Assembly (NCBI RefSeq): GCF_014154935.1
Contig: NZ_JACEHH010000053.1
Span: 1-62,401, forward strand
Length of the DNA stretch: 62,401 nt
From: Stieleria mannarensis
GTDB taxonomy: Bacteria; Planctomycetota; Planctomycetia; Pirellulales; Pirellulaceae
Direction: 5' to 3'
The translations under genes were made by a program, and so were the position numbers. Shown one piece after another: positions 16,348 through 25,276 of this stretch. The notes under the pieces were generated by a model. It did not search any database. It had not been told where the DNA came from and worked only from the letters and a program-made list of their open reading frames with translations. Numbering within the stretch: the first letter of the stretch is position 1; every line of letters begins with the position of its first letter.

Positions 16348-18110
16348 AGCCATCCCCATAATCTGAGTTGTTCGATCACCTTGCGCGACAGGACAAACCC
16401 GGCCGCGGCCGAATTGCAATCGATCCAGCCGACCACACCGGCGTCGGCGGAGAACATGGTGTCGTGTTCGTTCGGCTGGATCGAAGCCGCAACGACCAGG
16501 CGTCCGAAGCGATCCAACGAGGCCGAGGGGGCCAACCCCAGCAACGTTCCCTGGCGCTGCCGCTGGGGCTGAGACCGCAGCCGGAATCGGCACTCGACCG
16601 GATCCACGGCCTGTCGTTCGATGGCGGCCAACACATAACCGACTTCGCGGTCCGGGACATCCAGTTCGACCCGATACCCGTCGGCAGGATTGATCACGCG
16701 AATCACGGCGTCGCCGCGTTGAACCGGGCGTGGTGTCTGGAGGCCGCCGAGATCGTCGTCAGACATCAGCAAGGTGACGGTTCCCGCGACCGGGCTGTGC
16801 ACGACCAACTCGTCGCGGCGTTTTTCTAGCAGGGTGATCTGCCGGCCGAGTCCATCGCGGCGGGCTTCCAAGACGCGGCGATCCGATCCGACGTCCTGGC
16901 CGGATTCGTCACCGCGCCGCGTTGCCGCAATTTGTAACTGTTCCTCGACCGTGATCAACTCGCCGCCCAGACGCGTGATTTCCAATTCCAGGTCGTGGCT
17001 GGAGAATTCACAGAGGACTTGACCGCGGGTCACTTCCATCCCGGATTCACATGCCAGACGCTCGATTTGCCCGTTCACCGGCGCGTGAACCACGGTTTGG
17101 GTTTGCGGTACGATGCGGCCGTCGGCGGCGACACGAATCGTGATCGGGTACAGACAAAGGACAAGCAGCAGCGCGACCCCAGCGGCCAGTCGCCAGCGGG
17201 CGGCCGGTTTCCGCCAAATCGCTCGGCATCGGTCCCAGGCATTTTGACCTTGCCGGCGTAGGACGTCGGCAAGCGCGGTATCAAACAACTGACGCCGCAG
17301 TGGCGAAAGATCGCGGGAGTCTCGCATTGTGGTGTCACGTGATGTCGCTTCAAAACGCTCGCCGATCACCAGGATTTGATCCGCGCCCAACCGTGTCGCG
17401 TGTAGCTGCGTGGCGTTCCCGGTTTTCAGAAACGATTCAATCGCATCGCCGTCATCGTGTCCCAGCGTGACGACCAAACCCGGATGGTCGTCCAGCGTTT
17501 GATCGATTGCTCGGGCGACGTTCTGTGTCCGCCACACCTGGTCAGCTCGTCGGTCGAATCGAGCTTGGACCGAGGAGCCGATCATTTCGTAGTGAGCACC
17601 CGATCGTCGCAGCAGACTCAATCGATCGACACGCATCGTTCGGGCCAGCTCGGCGGCGATCCGATGCAACCGCGTGTCGGCATCGCCATCGGCAAACAGC
17701 TCAGCGCTCAGGTGCGTGAGCGAGTCGAGTTCGTGTTGCGATTGGGACAAACCGATTCGGGCGACGGCCGCGACCAATAGGCTGCCGATCGCCGGCAACG
17801 CTTCCTCGATCGCCTGCCGCGTCGCGGGCTCGGTCGGCGGCGAGGATCGCAGCCACAGGTGAATCGTCAGCGACGAGGTTTCGGTCACCGGCGGCTGGGA
17901 TTGCAGATCTGGATCCCGCGCGAGTGGTTGGCCGCGGCGACAGATCGGCTGGTCGGCGGGGAAAAAAATCGCGACGGCCGCAATTGCGCTCAGACGCTGC
18001 ATGAGATCGTCGGCGGTCTGCGGAAACAGCTCGCCGTCGATCGGTGACTTCAGCCGGTCCTCGAGCCGCGCGATGACGTCGGCGCACCGATCCCAGGGAT
18101 CATCGGGCAT
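16344..18110 (-). CDS. Membrane-fusion protein with N-terminal GAF-like domain
   Basis: A 588-residue protein with a cytoplasmic N-terminal half and a periplasmic HlyD half. Residues 120-270 resemble a GAF-type sensory domain (LDSLTHLSAELFADGDADTR, then RTMRVDRLSLLRR). A single membrane helix (WRLAAGVALLLVLCLYP) is near 308-324. After it come a lipoyl-like segment (ADGRIVPQTQTVVHAPVNGQ), a helical hairpin and a second lipoyl half (ELVVHSPVAGTVTLLMSDDD). A sensory-looking domain attached to an export adaptor is unusual and suggests the transporter is gated by a cytoplasmic signal. It is the first gene of the three-gene unit. Confidence 0.8.
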   Translation of the reverse strand: MPDDPWDRCADVIARLEDRLKSPIDGELFPQTADDLMQRLSAIAAVAIFFPADQPICRRGQPLARDPDLQSQPPVTETSSLTIHLWLRSSPPTEPATRQAIEEALPAIGSLLVAAVARIGLSQSQHELDSLTHLSAELFADGDADTRLHRIAAELARTMRVDRLSLLRRSGAHYEMIGSSVQARFDRRADQVWRTQNVARAIDQTLDDHPGLVVTLGHDDGDAIESFLKTGNATQLHATRLGADQILVIGERFEATSRDTTMRDSRDLSPLRRQLFDTALADVLRRQGQNAWDRCRAIWRKPAARWRLAAGVALLLVLCLYPITIRVAADGRIVPQTQTVVHAPVNGQIERLACESGMEVTRGQVLCEFSSHDLELEITRLGGELITVEEQLQIAATRRGDESGQDVGSDRRVLEARRDGLGRQITLLEKRRDELVVHSPVAGTVTLLMSDDDLGGLQTPRPVQRGDAVIRVINPADGYRVELDVPDREVGYVLAAIERQAVDPVECRFRLRSQPQRQRQGTLLGLAPSASLDRFGRLVVAASIQPNEHDTMFSADAGVVGWIDCNSAAAGFVLSRKVIEQLRLWGWL

Positions 18111-18137
18111 GGCTGGACCACCGACCTGGCATGATGG

Positions 18138-18437
18138 TTAATCCTCGCGGACCGTGTTAAGTCGCCGTTTCAAGGACGCGAATCGGTACGTGCCGATCGC
18201 CCCGACGATCCCGCCACAGCCGATCAAGCCCCAACCGAGCACGACGAAATCGAACGACACGTCTAAGAATTTAACCAAAGACACGCCCGTGGCGACCAAC
18301 ATCAACGCGGAACGGCCGTACGCCAACAGCGTTCGCTCGTTGGCAAGGTCGGTCCGGATCAGCGCCAAATTGGGGACCGCTTGCGGGGGCGGGGGGGAAG
18401 ACGGTGCTTCCTGTGGGTTCGACGGATCAGGGTTCAT
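18138..18437 (-). CDS. DUF202 family small membrane protein
   Basis: A 99-residue protein. After a proline-rich leader, the DUF202 signature DLANERTLLAYGRSALMLVA is followed by two membrane helices (to VGAIGTYRFASLKRRL). Members are short inner-membrane proteins of unknown function. It lies 27 bp upstream of the GAF/HlyD gene on the same strand and could be the first gene of that transcription unit. Confidence 0.88.
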   Translation of the reverse strand: MNPDPSNPQEAPSSPPPPQAVPNLALIRTDLANERTLLAYGRSALMLVATGVSLVKFLDVSFDFVVLGWGLIGCGGIVGAIGTYRFASLKRRLNTVRED

Positions 18438-19543
18438 TGGGATGATTGTTTGGAAATTCTCACCGGAAAAGGTCGTGCGGTTTTCAACCTTTGATCCATC
18501 AGGCGTTTACGCCTTCACCCGCCCGCTGGGAGGGTCGCGGAGGAGTTTACGCTCGGAGCGGGGAGGGTTTGTTGTGGCTCAGTTATACCAAACACCACCG
18601 TTCGACCCTCCCCGCGCTACGCTCGACCCTCCCAGCCTGGGAGGGTGAAGTCTTAACTTGGCGCCGCTGCCCCTCGCTGCGTTCGACCCTCCCAGGAGAA
18701 AAATTAATTCATAACCTGATGCCGCGTCCCTCACCCGGAAAGGACGCCGTACGCTGGTTGGCCGAACGGCTCTCCGTGGATCATCAAGAACGCACCCATT
18801 GTTGTGCATCGACTCCCCGGAAACCTATCCCTGTTGGTTTCTGTTCCAATGGCGGATTCTTTCTCTTGGGGCACGCGACGACTCGCTAAAGTCGACCCGC
18901 GCTACCCTGTTTGCCCAGTCCTCCAGGTGGTTTGAGCTCCGGTAGAAAAGTTTTTGCCACTCACATGTTTTCCACGAAGCACCTAGTCGACCACGGAATC
19001 TTCACTAACCCTTCATCTCACCAAGGTTTACGTCGACGGCCGGTGGAGGCGTAGTTCGACGATGCTAGCGAAGGCGTCGACGTAACCCATTACCAGAGAA
19101 AGGCTTGCAAAACGTCCGGGAATTTCATTGACACTCTACAAGCAATCTCTAAGATTCTCCGCGTCGCCCATATTTAGTGCCCGTCGCGTCAAATCTCACT
19201 ACCGGTAGTGACATCATTACTGGTATTGCTGGATTTGTCGCGGCCGGCCCTGTAGGAAGACTTGCACGGTTGGGAAGGATCCCTGGAGGACTTCTTTGCT
19301 GTTGTCTCGGCATCCTCAACTTGGGTCGGCGTGATTGGTGTGTTCTTCTTTCCTTTTATTTCACGGACGACCAAAACCATTCAATCAGTGCGATCGGGCG
19401 GCCCGGGGAAGGTGACTTGGGGGGCTGATCAAGCCGAAGAGGCGGCGCACGATGCGGGGCAGAAACGTTCGCGTCGGACGACCTACTGAAGGACAATCGA
19501 ATGGAGTTGGTCCCACGGACGATTCACGGAGTTTGTTTCAACG
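18438..19543. other. 1.1-kb intergenic region with repeats and a long hairpin
   Basis: No convincing gene. At 18512-18720 it carries several copies, in both orientations, of the GGGAGGGTCG/CGACCCTCCC repeat family also found at 7634. At 19025-19087 a hairpin has arms GGTTTACGTCGACG and CGTCGACGTAACC with one bulged base and a 36-nt interior. From about 18930 to 19400 the sequence is less GC-rich than its surroundings and holds only short open frames (19177-19428 on +, 19189-19380 on -) without family resemblance. I looked for a cobalamin riboswitch before nrdJ and saw no acceptable one. Confidence 0.55.
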
Positions 19544-22537
19544 ATGGCAACTGTTCTCCCCACTCAATCTCAGTCTTCGGCCGGTGGTGACCCTGACTTT
19601 GAAAAGGTCAACGAGCAACACGGGGTGGAGTATGCGACGCGCGTGTTTGGCACGACGCTTCGCGGCGACCGATCCGGGCTGAAGATCGATCCCGTTTTTT
19701 GCCCGGCCGACGGCAAGACCCCCTTTGCAACGACGCAGTGGGAACTGCGTTCGGCGGCGATCAAGGATGAAAACGGCAACGCGCTGTTCGAACAGCACAA
19801 CTGCGAAGTTCCCGCCAAATGGAGCCAGCTGGCGACCAACGTTGTGGTCAGCAAGTACTTTTACGGGGACCCCAAGAAGATGGACGAGCGGGAGCGCTCG
19901 GTCCGTCAGCTGGTGCACCGGGTGACGCGGACGATCGCCGACTGGGGGCTGGCCGACGGTTATTTCGACACGCCGGCCGATGGCGAGAATTTCTATCGCG
20001 ATCTGACTTGGTTGTGCCTGCACCAGCACGGTGCGTTCAACAGCCCGGTCTGGTTCAACGTCGGTTTGCACCAGCAATACGGTGTGACCGGGGCGAAGTG
20101 CAATTGGGCGTGGAACCGAGAGGAGAATGAAACGTTCCAGCCGGAGAATCCCTACGAGTTCCCGCAGGGCAGTGCGTGCTTTATCCAAGCCGTCGAAGAC
20201 AACATGGAAGACATCATGCGTCTAGCGTGTGCCGAGGCGATGCTGTTCAAATTCGGTTCGGGAACGGGAACGGATTTGTCGACGATCCGGTCCTCGCGCG
20301 AAAAGCTGTCCGGTGGCGGAACGCCGTCGGGGCCGTTGTCGTTCATGCGAGTGTACGACTCGATCGCCGGGGTGGTCAAAAGCGGCGGAAAGACGCGCCG
20401 TGCGGCCAAGATGCAGTCGTTGAAGGTCTGGCACCCGGATATCTTGGAGTTTATCGAGAGCAAGTGGTCGGAGGAAAAGAAGGCCCATGCGTTGATCCGC
20501 GAAGGCTACGATTCGAATTTCAACGGCGAAGCCTACAGCAGCGTTTGTTTCCAGAACGCCAACCTGTCGGTTCGTTTGACCGATGATTACATGCATGCGG
20601 TCCGCGACGGCCAGCGTTGGCAGACGCGTTGGGTGACGGACAAGGCGACCGGCGATGCGCCCTCGTATGACGCCAAAGAACTGCTGAACAAGATGTCCGA
20701 ATGTGCCTGGCACTGCGGTGACCCGGGCGTCCAATACGACACCACGATCAACCGTTGGCACACCTGTCCCAACAGCGGCGCGATCAACGCGTCCAACCCG
20801 TGCTCGGAATACATGTTCCTGGACAACACGGCGTGCAACCTGGCGTCAATCAACTTGATGAAGTTCGCCGGCAGCGACGGTTCGTTCGACGTCAAACGTT
20901 TCCGCGCCGCGGCTCGTCTGTTCTTCATCGCCCAAGAAATCTTGGTCGATCACGCCAGCTACCCGACCGAGCCGATCGCTCGCAACAGCCACAAGTACCG
21001 CCCGCTGGGACTCGGTTACAGCAACCTGGGTTCGCTGATCATGTCGCGTGGGATGGGATACGATTCCGACGCCGCACGCGGGTTGTGTGGATCGTTGACG
21101 GCGTTGATGCACGGCGAAGCCAATCGCACCAGTGCCGAACTGGCCGGTGTCGTCGGTCCGTTCGACGGTTACGGCGAAAATGAAAAACCGATGCTGGGCG
21201 TCATGCGAATGCACCGCGAAGCGGCCGACCAGATAAACGACGAAGGCCCGGCGGAGCTGAAACAAGCCGCCCAAAAGCTGTGGGATGACGTCTTGGAGAT
21301 CGGTGAACGCTACGGTTTCCGAAACGCCCAAGCGACCGTGTTGGCACCGACCGGCACGATCAGTTTCATGATGGATTGTGACACGACGGGGATCGAGCCG
21401 GACATCGCGCTGGTCAAATACAAGCAGCTTGCCGGCGGAGGCATGTTGAAGATCGTCAATCAGACCGTCGCCCAGGCCCTGAAGAAGCTCGGTTACAACA
21501 CCGACCAGATCGAAGCAATCCTGGCATTCATCGACGTCAACGACACGATCGAAGGTGCACCGGAATTGAAGACCGAACACTTGCCGGTGTTCGATTGTGC
21601 CTTCACACCGGCCAACGGCGTGCGAAGCATTTCCTGGCGGGCCCACATCACGATGATGGCCGCCGCACAGCCGTTCCTGTCCGGGGCGATCAGTAAGACC
21701 GTCAACATGCCGCAGGACGTGACGCCCTCGGATATCGCCGACGCCTACTACTGGGGCTGGGAATTGGGACTCAAGGCCATCGCGATCTACCGCGACGGCA
21801 GCAAGCAGTCACAACCGCTGAACACCAAATCCGATGAAGGCGAAGAGGCGGTCAGTAAGAATGTGGTCACCAAGACGGTCGAGAAGATCGTTTACAAACC
21901 GCGGCGGGAACGGTTGCCCGATACCCGCAGCAGCGTGACGCACAAGTTCACCATCGCCGGCCACGAAGGCTACCTGTGCGTCGGGCAGTACCCCGACGGA
22001 CGACCGGGCGAAGTCTTCATCACGATGGCCAAAGAGGGATCGACCGTCGGCGGCATCATGGACAGCTTCGGCACGGCGCTTTCCATCGCCCTGCAGTACG
22101 GCGTGCCGTTGGAAGTGCTGGTCAACAAGTTCAGCCACACCCGGTTCGAACCGATGGGCCACACCAGCAACAAGGACATTCGGATCGCCAAGAGCGTGGT
22201 CGACTACATCGCACGATGGTTGGGGCTGACCTTCATGAGCAAGGACTCCAGCGTCGCGGCCGACCCGGTGCCGACGGTCCCCAGCGATCCGATCAACAGC
22301 GCCAACGGTCCCGAGGTCGTCGTCGCGGATCCGTCCATCATGGCATCCGAACGGGCCAGTTTGCTGGCCAGTTTGAACGGCGGGAACGGCCACGCGGCCA
22401 AGGACGGAAACCGGCAAGACCAGTTTGCCAGGTTCCAGATCGATGCCCCGAGTTGCGATAACTGTGGCAGTATCACGGTCCGCAACGGCAACTGCTACCT
22501 GTGTCACAATTGTGGTGCGAGCATGGGTTGCAGCTGA
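19544..22537 (+). CDS. nrdJ: Vitamin B12-dependent (class II) ribonucleoside-diphosphate reductase
   Basis: A 997-residue class II ribonucleotide reductase that makes deoxynucleotides using adenosylcobalamin, without an NrdB partner and independent of oxygen. The barrel landmarks are present: FNSPVWFNVG, GSGTGTDLS, NPCSEYMFLDNTACNLASIN with the active-site cysteine, asparagine and glutamate, and PTGTISFMMDCDTTGIEPD. The C-terminal 150 residues hold a domain with GHEGYLCVGQYPDGRPGEVF and end in a cysteine cluster (CDNCG and CYLCHNCG) expected to relay electrons. The length fits the long NrdJ type. No class I genes are seen nearby. The gene stands alone, preceded by a long non-coding region and followed by a strong terminator. 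Confidence 0.96.
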   Translation: MATVLPTQSQSSAGGDPDFEKVNEQHGVEYATRVFGTTLRGDRSGLKIDPVFCPADGKTPFATTQWELRSAAIKDENGNALFEQHNCEVPAKWSQLATNVVVSKYFYGDPKKMDERERSVRQLVHRVTRTIADWGLADGYFDTPADGENFYRDLTWLCLHQHGAFNSPVWFNVGLHQQYGVTGAKCNWAWNREENETFQPENPYEFPQGSACFIQAVEDNMEDIMRLACAEAMLFKFGSGTGTDLSTIRSSREKLSGGGTPSGPLSFMRVYDSIAGVVKSGGKTRRAAKMQSLKVWHPDILEFIESKWSEEKKAHALIREGYDSNFNGEAYSSVCFQNANLSVRLTDDYMHAVRDGQRWQTRWVTDKATGDAPSYDAKELLNKMSECAWHCGDPGVQYDTTINRWHTCPNSGAINASNPCSEYMFLDNTACNLASINLMKFAGSDGSFDVKRFRAAARLFFIAQEILVDHASYPTEPIARNSHKYRPLGLGYSNLGSLIMSRGMGYDSDAARGLCGSLTALMHGEANRTSAELAGVVGPFDGYGENEKPMLGVMRMHREAADQINDEGPAELKQAAQKLWDDVLEIGERYGFRNAQATVLAPTGTISFMMDCDTTGIEPDIALVKYKQLAGGGMLKIVNQTVAQALKKLGYNTDQIEAILAFIDVNDTIEGAPELKTEHLPVFDCAFTPANGVRSISWRAHITMMAAAQPFLSGAISKTVNMPQDVTPSDIADAYYWGWELGLKAIAIYRDGSKQSQPLNTKSDEGEEAVSKNVVTKTVEKIVYKPRRERLPDTRSSVTHKFTIAGHEGYLCVGQYPDGRPGEVFITMAKEGSTVGGIMDSFGTALSIALQYGVPLEVLVNKFSHTRFEPMGHTSNKDIRIAKSVVDYIARWLGLTFMSKDSSVAADPVPTVPSDPINSANGPEVVVADPSIMASERASLLASLNGGNGHAAKDGNRQDQFARFQIDAPSCDNCGSITVRNGNCYLCHNCGASMGCS

Positions 22538-22565
22538 TCGACCCGGGCGACCCTCTCAAACGACG

Positions 22566-22597
22566 AAAGGCCCACGCGAATGCGTGGGCCTTTTTTT
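22566..22597 (+). terminator. Rho-independent terminator after nrdJ
   Basis: A perfect 12-bp stem AAAGGCCCACGC/GCGTGGGCCTTT closes a GAAT loop and runs into seven T residues, 28 bp after the nrdJ stop. It may also act weakly on the opposite strand because the stem begins with an A-run. Confidence 0.93.
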
Positions 22598-22680
22598 GGT
22601 GGGGGAGATGTAGGTCGCTTCCACGGCAGTGCGGTGCCACAACACAGCCCGGGGTCGCGAAGCGCACCCCGGGGCCTGGA

Positions 22681-23427
22681 CTACTCGCCGGCCATCATCT
22701 CGTCGGTGATGTTCAGGTTGGTGCTGACGTTTTGGACGTCATCGTGGTCGTCGAGTTGTTCCAGCAACCGCATCGCTTTTTGACCGGTGGCCTCGTCGAC
22801 GTCGACCGTCGTTTGCGGGATCAGCGTGACCTGCTTGACTTCCGTTTCCAGTTCGGCCGCTTCGAAGGCCTCCGAGAGTGCGTCGAAGCTGTCGGGCAAG
22901 CACGTAACTTGCAGCTTTCCCTCGTCGGTCTCCTCAACGTCTTCCCCGCCGTGTTCAAGCGCGATCAGGGTGACGCTTTCTTCGTCGACCGATTCGGCGT
23001 CAAAGACGAACAGCCCCTTGCGGTCGAACAGGTAAGACACACAGCCGGTTTTACCGAGTTCGCCACCGAGTTTGGAGAAGATGGATCGCAGTTCGGGGGC
23101 GGTCCGATTGCGGTTATCGGTCAGGCTTTCGCACATGATCGCGACGCCGCCGGGACCGTAACCTTCGTACAACACTTCTTCGACGCGGTCGCCGCCCAGT
23201 TCACCGGTCCCGCGTTTGATCGCGCGGGTGATGTTGTCTTTGGGCATGCTGACGGCTTTGGCGTCGTCGATCGCCTTGCGCAATTTGAAGTTCGCGGCCG
23301 GATCGCCCCCGCCGCTCTGGGCGGCCATGATGATCGCCTTGCTCAGCTTGCTCCAAAGTTTGCCGCGGGCGGCATCCACGCGACCTTTGCGGTGCTGAAT
23401 GTTCGCCCATTTCGAGTGACCTGCCAT
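22681..23427 (-). CDS. YebC/PmpR-family protein
   Basis: A 248-residue protein of the YebC family, whose members act as DNA-binding regulators or as factors that relieve ribosome stalling at proline stretches. The N-terminus MAGHSKWANIQHRKGRVDAA and the block FKLRKAIDDAKAVSMPKDNI with GYGPGGVAIMCESLTDNRNR are diagnostic. Length is normal. It is the last gene of the nusA-infB-rbfA region. In this setting, beside infB and with proline-rich proteins nearby, the translation role is attractive but not shown. Confidence 0.94.
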   Translation of the reverse strand: MAGHSKWANIQHRKGRVDAARGKLWSKLSKAIIMAAQSGGGDPAANFKLRKAIDDAKAVSMPKDNITRAIKRGTGELGGDRVEEVLYEGYGPGGVAIMCESLTDNRNRTAPELRSIFSKLGGELGKTGCVSYLFDRKGLFVFDAESVDEESVTLIALEHGGEDVEETDEGKLQVTCLPDSFDALSEAFEAAELETEVKQVTLIPQTTVDVDEATGQKAMRLLEQLDDHDDVQNVSTNLNITDEMMAGE

Positions 23428-23504
23428 GACCGTGCTCGGAATCGAAGATGGAAGAGGTGGAATCGGGGGACTTGCCCCGGCTGCGGTTTCCGCGTCAGAA
23501 GAGC

Positions 23505-24617
23505 CTAACGCGGTTTACGCTTGGAAAGTTTTCGGTTGGTGGATTTCTTGGTCGCCGCCTTGGTGGTCGCTGACTTGGAGGCACCCGAAGCCTTTTTGGA
23601 TGACTTTGAAGACGCTTCGCCGGACGCCGGATCCGCGTCGGATTTTTTGGCCGTCACCTTTTTCTTTGCAGGTTCTTTTGCATCAGCTGGTTTGGCGGTG
23701 CTTTTTTTTTCCGCAGCCTTTTTCGCGGCCGATGGCGCGGACTTGCTGTCGGATTTTGATTTCTTGGTCGCCGACGCGCCGGGCTTGCCCTTGGCCGTGT
23801 CGGCCTTGGCGGACGATTTCTTCGTCGATTTACCTTGCTTTGCGACTTCCGCTTCCGCCTCGGCTTCCATTTCGGCGGCCGCTTTTTCTTCGCGTCGACG
23901 CTTTTTGACGCGGCGGATCGCGGCCTTCTTGCTCGCTTCCCACTCGTCGTAGCGTTCGGAGGATCCCTTGGCGACCGCATCGATCAGGGCGCGTGCCTTT
24001 TTGTCATTGTGATCCAACAACAGCGCGACGCCGGCTTGATGCAACAGTGCGGAGAACTCGACGGCCTTGTTTTTCGGGATCGCCCGTTCCAGCCCCGGGA
24101 TCTTGCCGTCGGCGGCTTCGTTTTGCGACGCGATGCCGGTCGCCAACATGATCACCATGGCGGCGTAGTCGACGGGGATCGAGTGACCGCCCAGGCCGTG
24201 TTGGATGGTGTAGCTGAGCACGAACGGCGTCATCACCGGCATCGATTCGAATCGGGCGACGGCTTTGCCCAGGTTCTCTTTCTTCAGATGGTCCAGGTCG
24301 AACGCGTAAAACTCTTCGAACACGGCTTGCAGGATTTCTTTCAACCGACGCGCGGTCTTCGCCGGATCGGGCATCCCCGACAGCACTTGCGTCAACTCGG
24401 TGACGGTGGTCACGCGGACTTCGTTCCAGTCAAAGAACTCCTGCTCGCACTTGGCCAAGCCTTCATCGGCCAGGTCGTAGGGCGCGTCCTGGAGCAAGCA
24501 AGCGTACAAGAGGTGTTCGAGCAGCGGGCGCGAGGGTTGCGAAGGCGGCAGCGTGTACTTCTTTTTCAGCTCGGTGTGCAGCTTCGTGATCAGCTTGGCT
24601 CGGTTACTTGCGGCCAT
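23505..24617 (-). CDS. Unknown protein with HhH-GPD-like helical domain and lysine-rich histone H1-like tail
   Basis: A 370-residue protein in two parts. Residues 1-225 are helical: LLEHLLYACLLQDAPYDLAD, then FFDWNEVRVTTVTELTQVLS and HGLGGHSIPVDYAAMVIMLA. They recall the helical fold of endonuclease III-type glycosylases but lack the catalytic lysine motif and an iron-sulfur cysteine set. Residues 230-370 are almost only K, A, S, E and T, with repeated KKS/AKK/TAKK units as in histone H1 or bacterial Hc1-like tails, so DNA or RNA binding is likely. It lies between rbfA and the yebC-like gene on the same strand. The fold assignment is an inference. Confidence 0.7.
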   Translation of the reverse strand: MAASNRAKLITKLHTELKKKYTLPPSQPSRPLLEHLLYACLLQDAPYDLADEGLAKCEQEFFDWNEVRVTTVTELTQVLSGMPDPAKTARRLKEILQAVFEEFYAFDLDHLKKENLGKAVARFESMPVMTPFVLSYTIQHGLGGHSIPVDYAAMVIMLATGIASQNEAADGKIPGLERAIPKNKAVEFSALLHQAGVALLLDHNDKKARALIDAVAKGSSERYDEWEASKKAAIRRVKKRRREEKAAAEMEAEAEAEVAKQGKSTKKSSAKADTAKGKPGASATKKSKSDSKSAPSAAKKAAEKKSTAKPADAKEPAKKKVTAKKSDADPASGEASSKSSKKASGASKSATTKAATKKSTNRKLSKRKPR

Positions 24618-24725
24618 CGTTTTCGTGGTTCGGGAATTGTGTTTGCGGGAGTTGCGTCGTGCGTCCAGTCGCTGCGTCGCAGTCTTATCAGAGTGTTGCG
24701 TCTTGGTAGGTGTTGGCAGCGAGAA

Positions 24726-25172
24726 TCACGAAGATTCTGGGGCGCCGGTGGCCGATGCGGGGGGATCGCCGTCGACCGGCGTGGGCTGGCCATCGGATTC
24801 CTCCGTCGGGCCGTCCTGATCGGCCTGTTGTTCGCGGCGGATCTTGCCCAGCAGTTCGCCCACCACCATGGCGTTTTCCATGCCGCGGTTGAGTTCGAAT
24901 TGCAGCCGGGGCGTGTACCGCGTGTCGATGCGGTTGGCGATCTTTGATTGCAGAAACCCGGCGGAATTTTGCAGGCCGCGGAGCGAGCGTTGTTTTTGCG
25001 CCTCGTCCCCCATCACGCTGATGGACACGGTGGCTTCGCGCATGTCGGGCGTCACTTCGACAGAGATGACGGTGACGTCTTTGACGCGGGGGTCTCTAAT
25101 TTCGGTCAAGATAGCCGACGCGACGACCTCGCGGATCGCTTCGGCGGCTTTCAGCATTCGACGACTGGTCAC
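24726..25172 (-). CDS. rbfA: Ribosome-binding factor A
   Basis: A 148-residue 30S maturation factor. The KH-like core reads AEAIREVVASAILTEIRDPR, then VTVISVEVTPDMREATVSIS and a C-terminal RIDTRYTPRLQFELNRGMEN. A 35-residue Asp/Pro/Glu-rich tail follows. The start is taken as GTG (VTSRRMLKAAE), which gives the usual N-terminus. A longer frame to 25280 would overlap infB with an atypical leader. It follows infB by about 100 bp, the standard order. Confidence 0.9.
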   Translation of the reverse strand: MTSRRMLKAAEAIREVVASAILTEIRDPRVKDVTVISVEVTPDMREATVSISVMGDEAQKQRSLRGLQNSAGFLQSKIANRIDTRYTPRLQFELNRGMENAMVVGELLGKIRREQQADQDGPTEESDGQPTPVDGDPPASATGAPESS

Positions 25173-25276
25173 GATGAACCTGAGCGGGGAAAAAACGAGA
25201 GAAACGGTCGTTGGACTTGTCGATCGACCCGGGGCTTGGCGAAATCGCTCGGCCCCTGGGTTCGACGTGGGGCGAA

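Noticed and set aside
18950..19540. Cobalamin riboswitch before the B12-dependent nrdJ
   Set aside because: Only a GCCACT-like fragment near 18955 is present; the conserved B12-box and paired elements are not.
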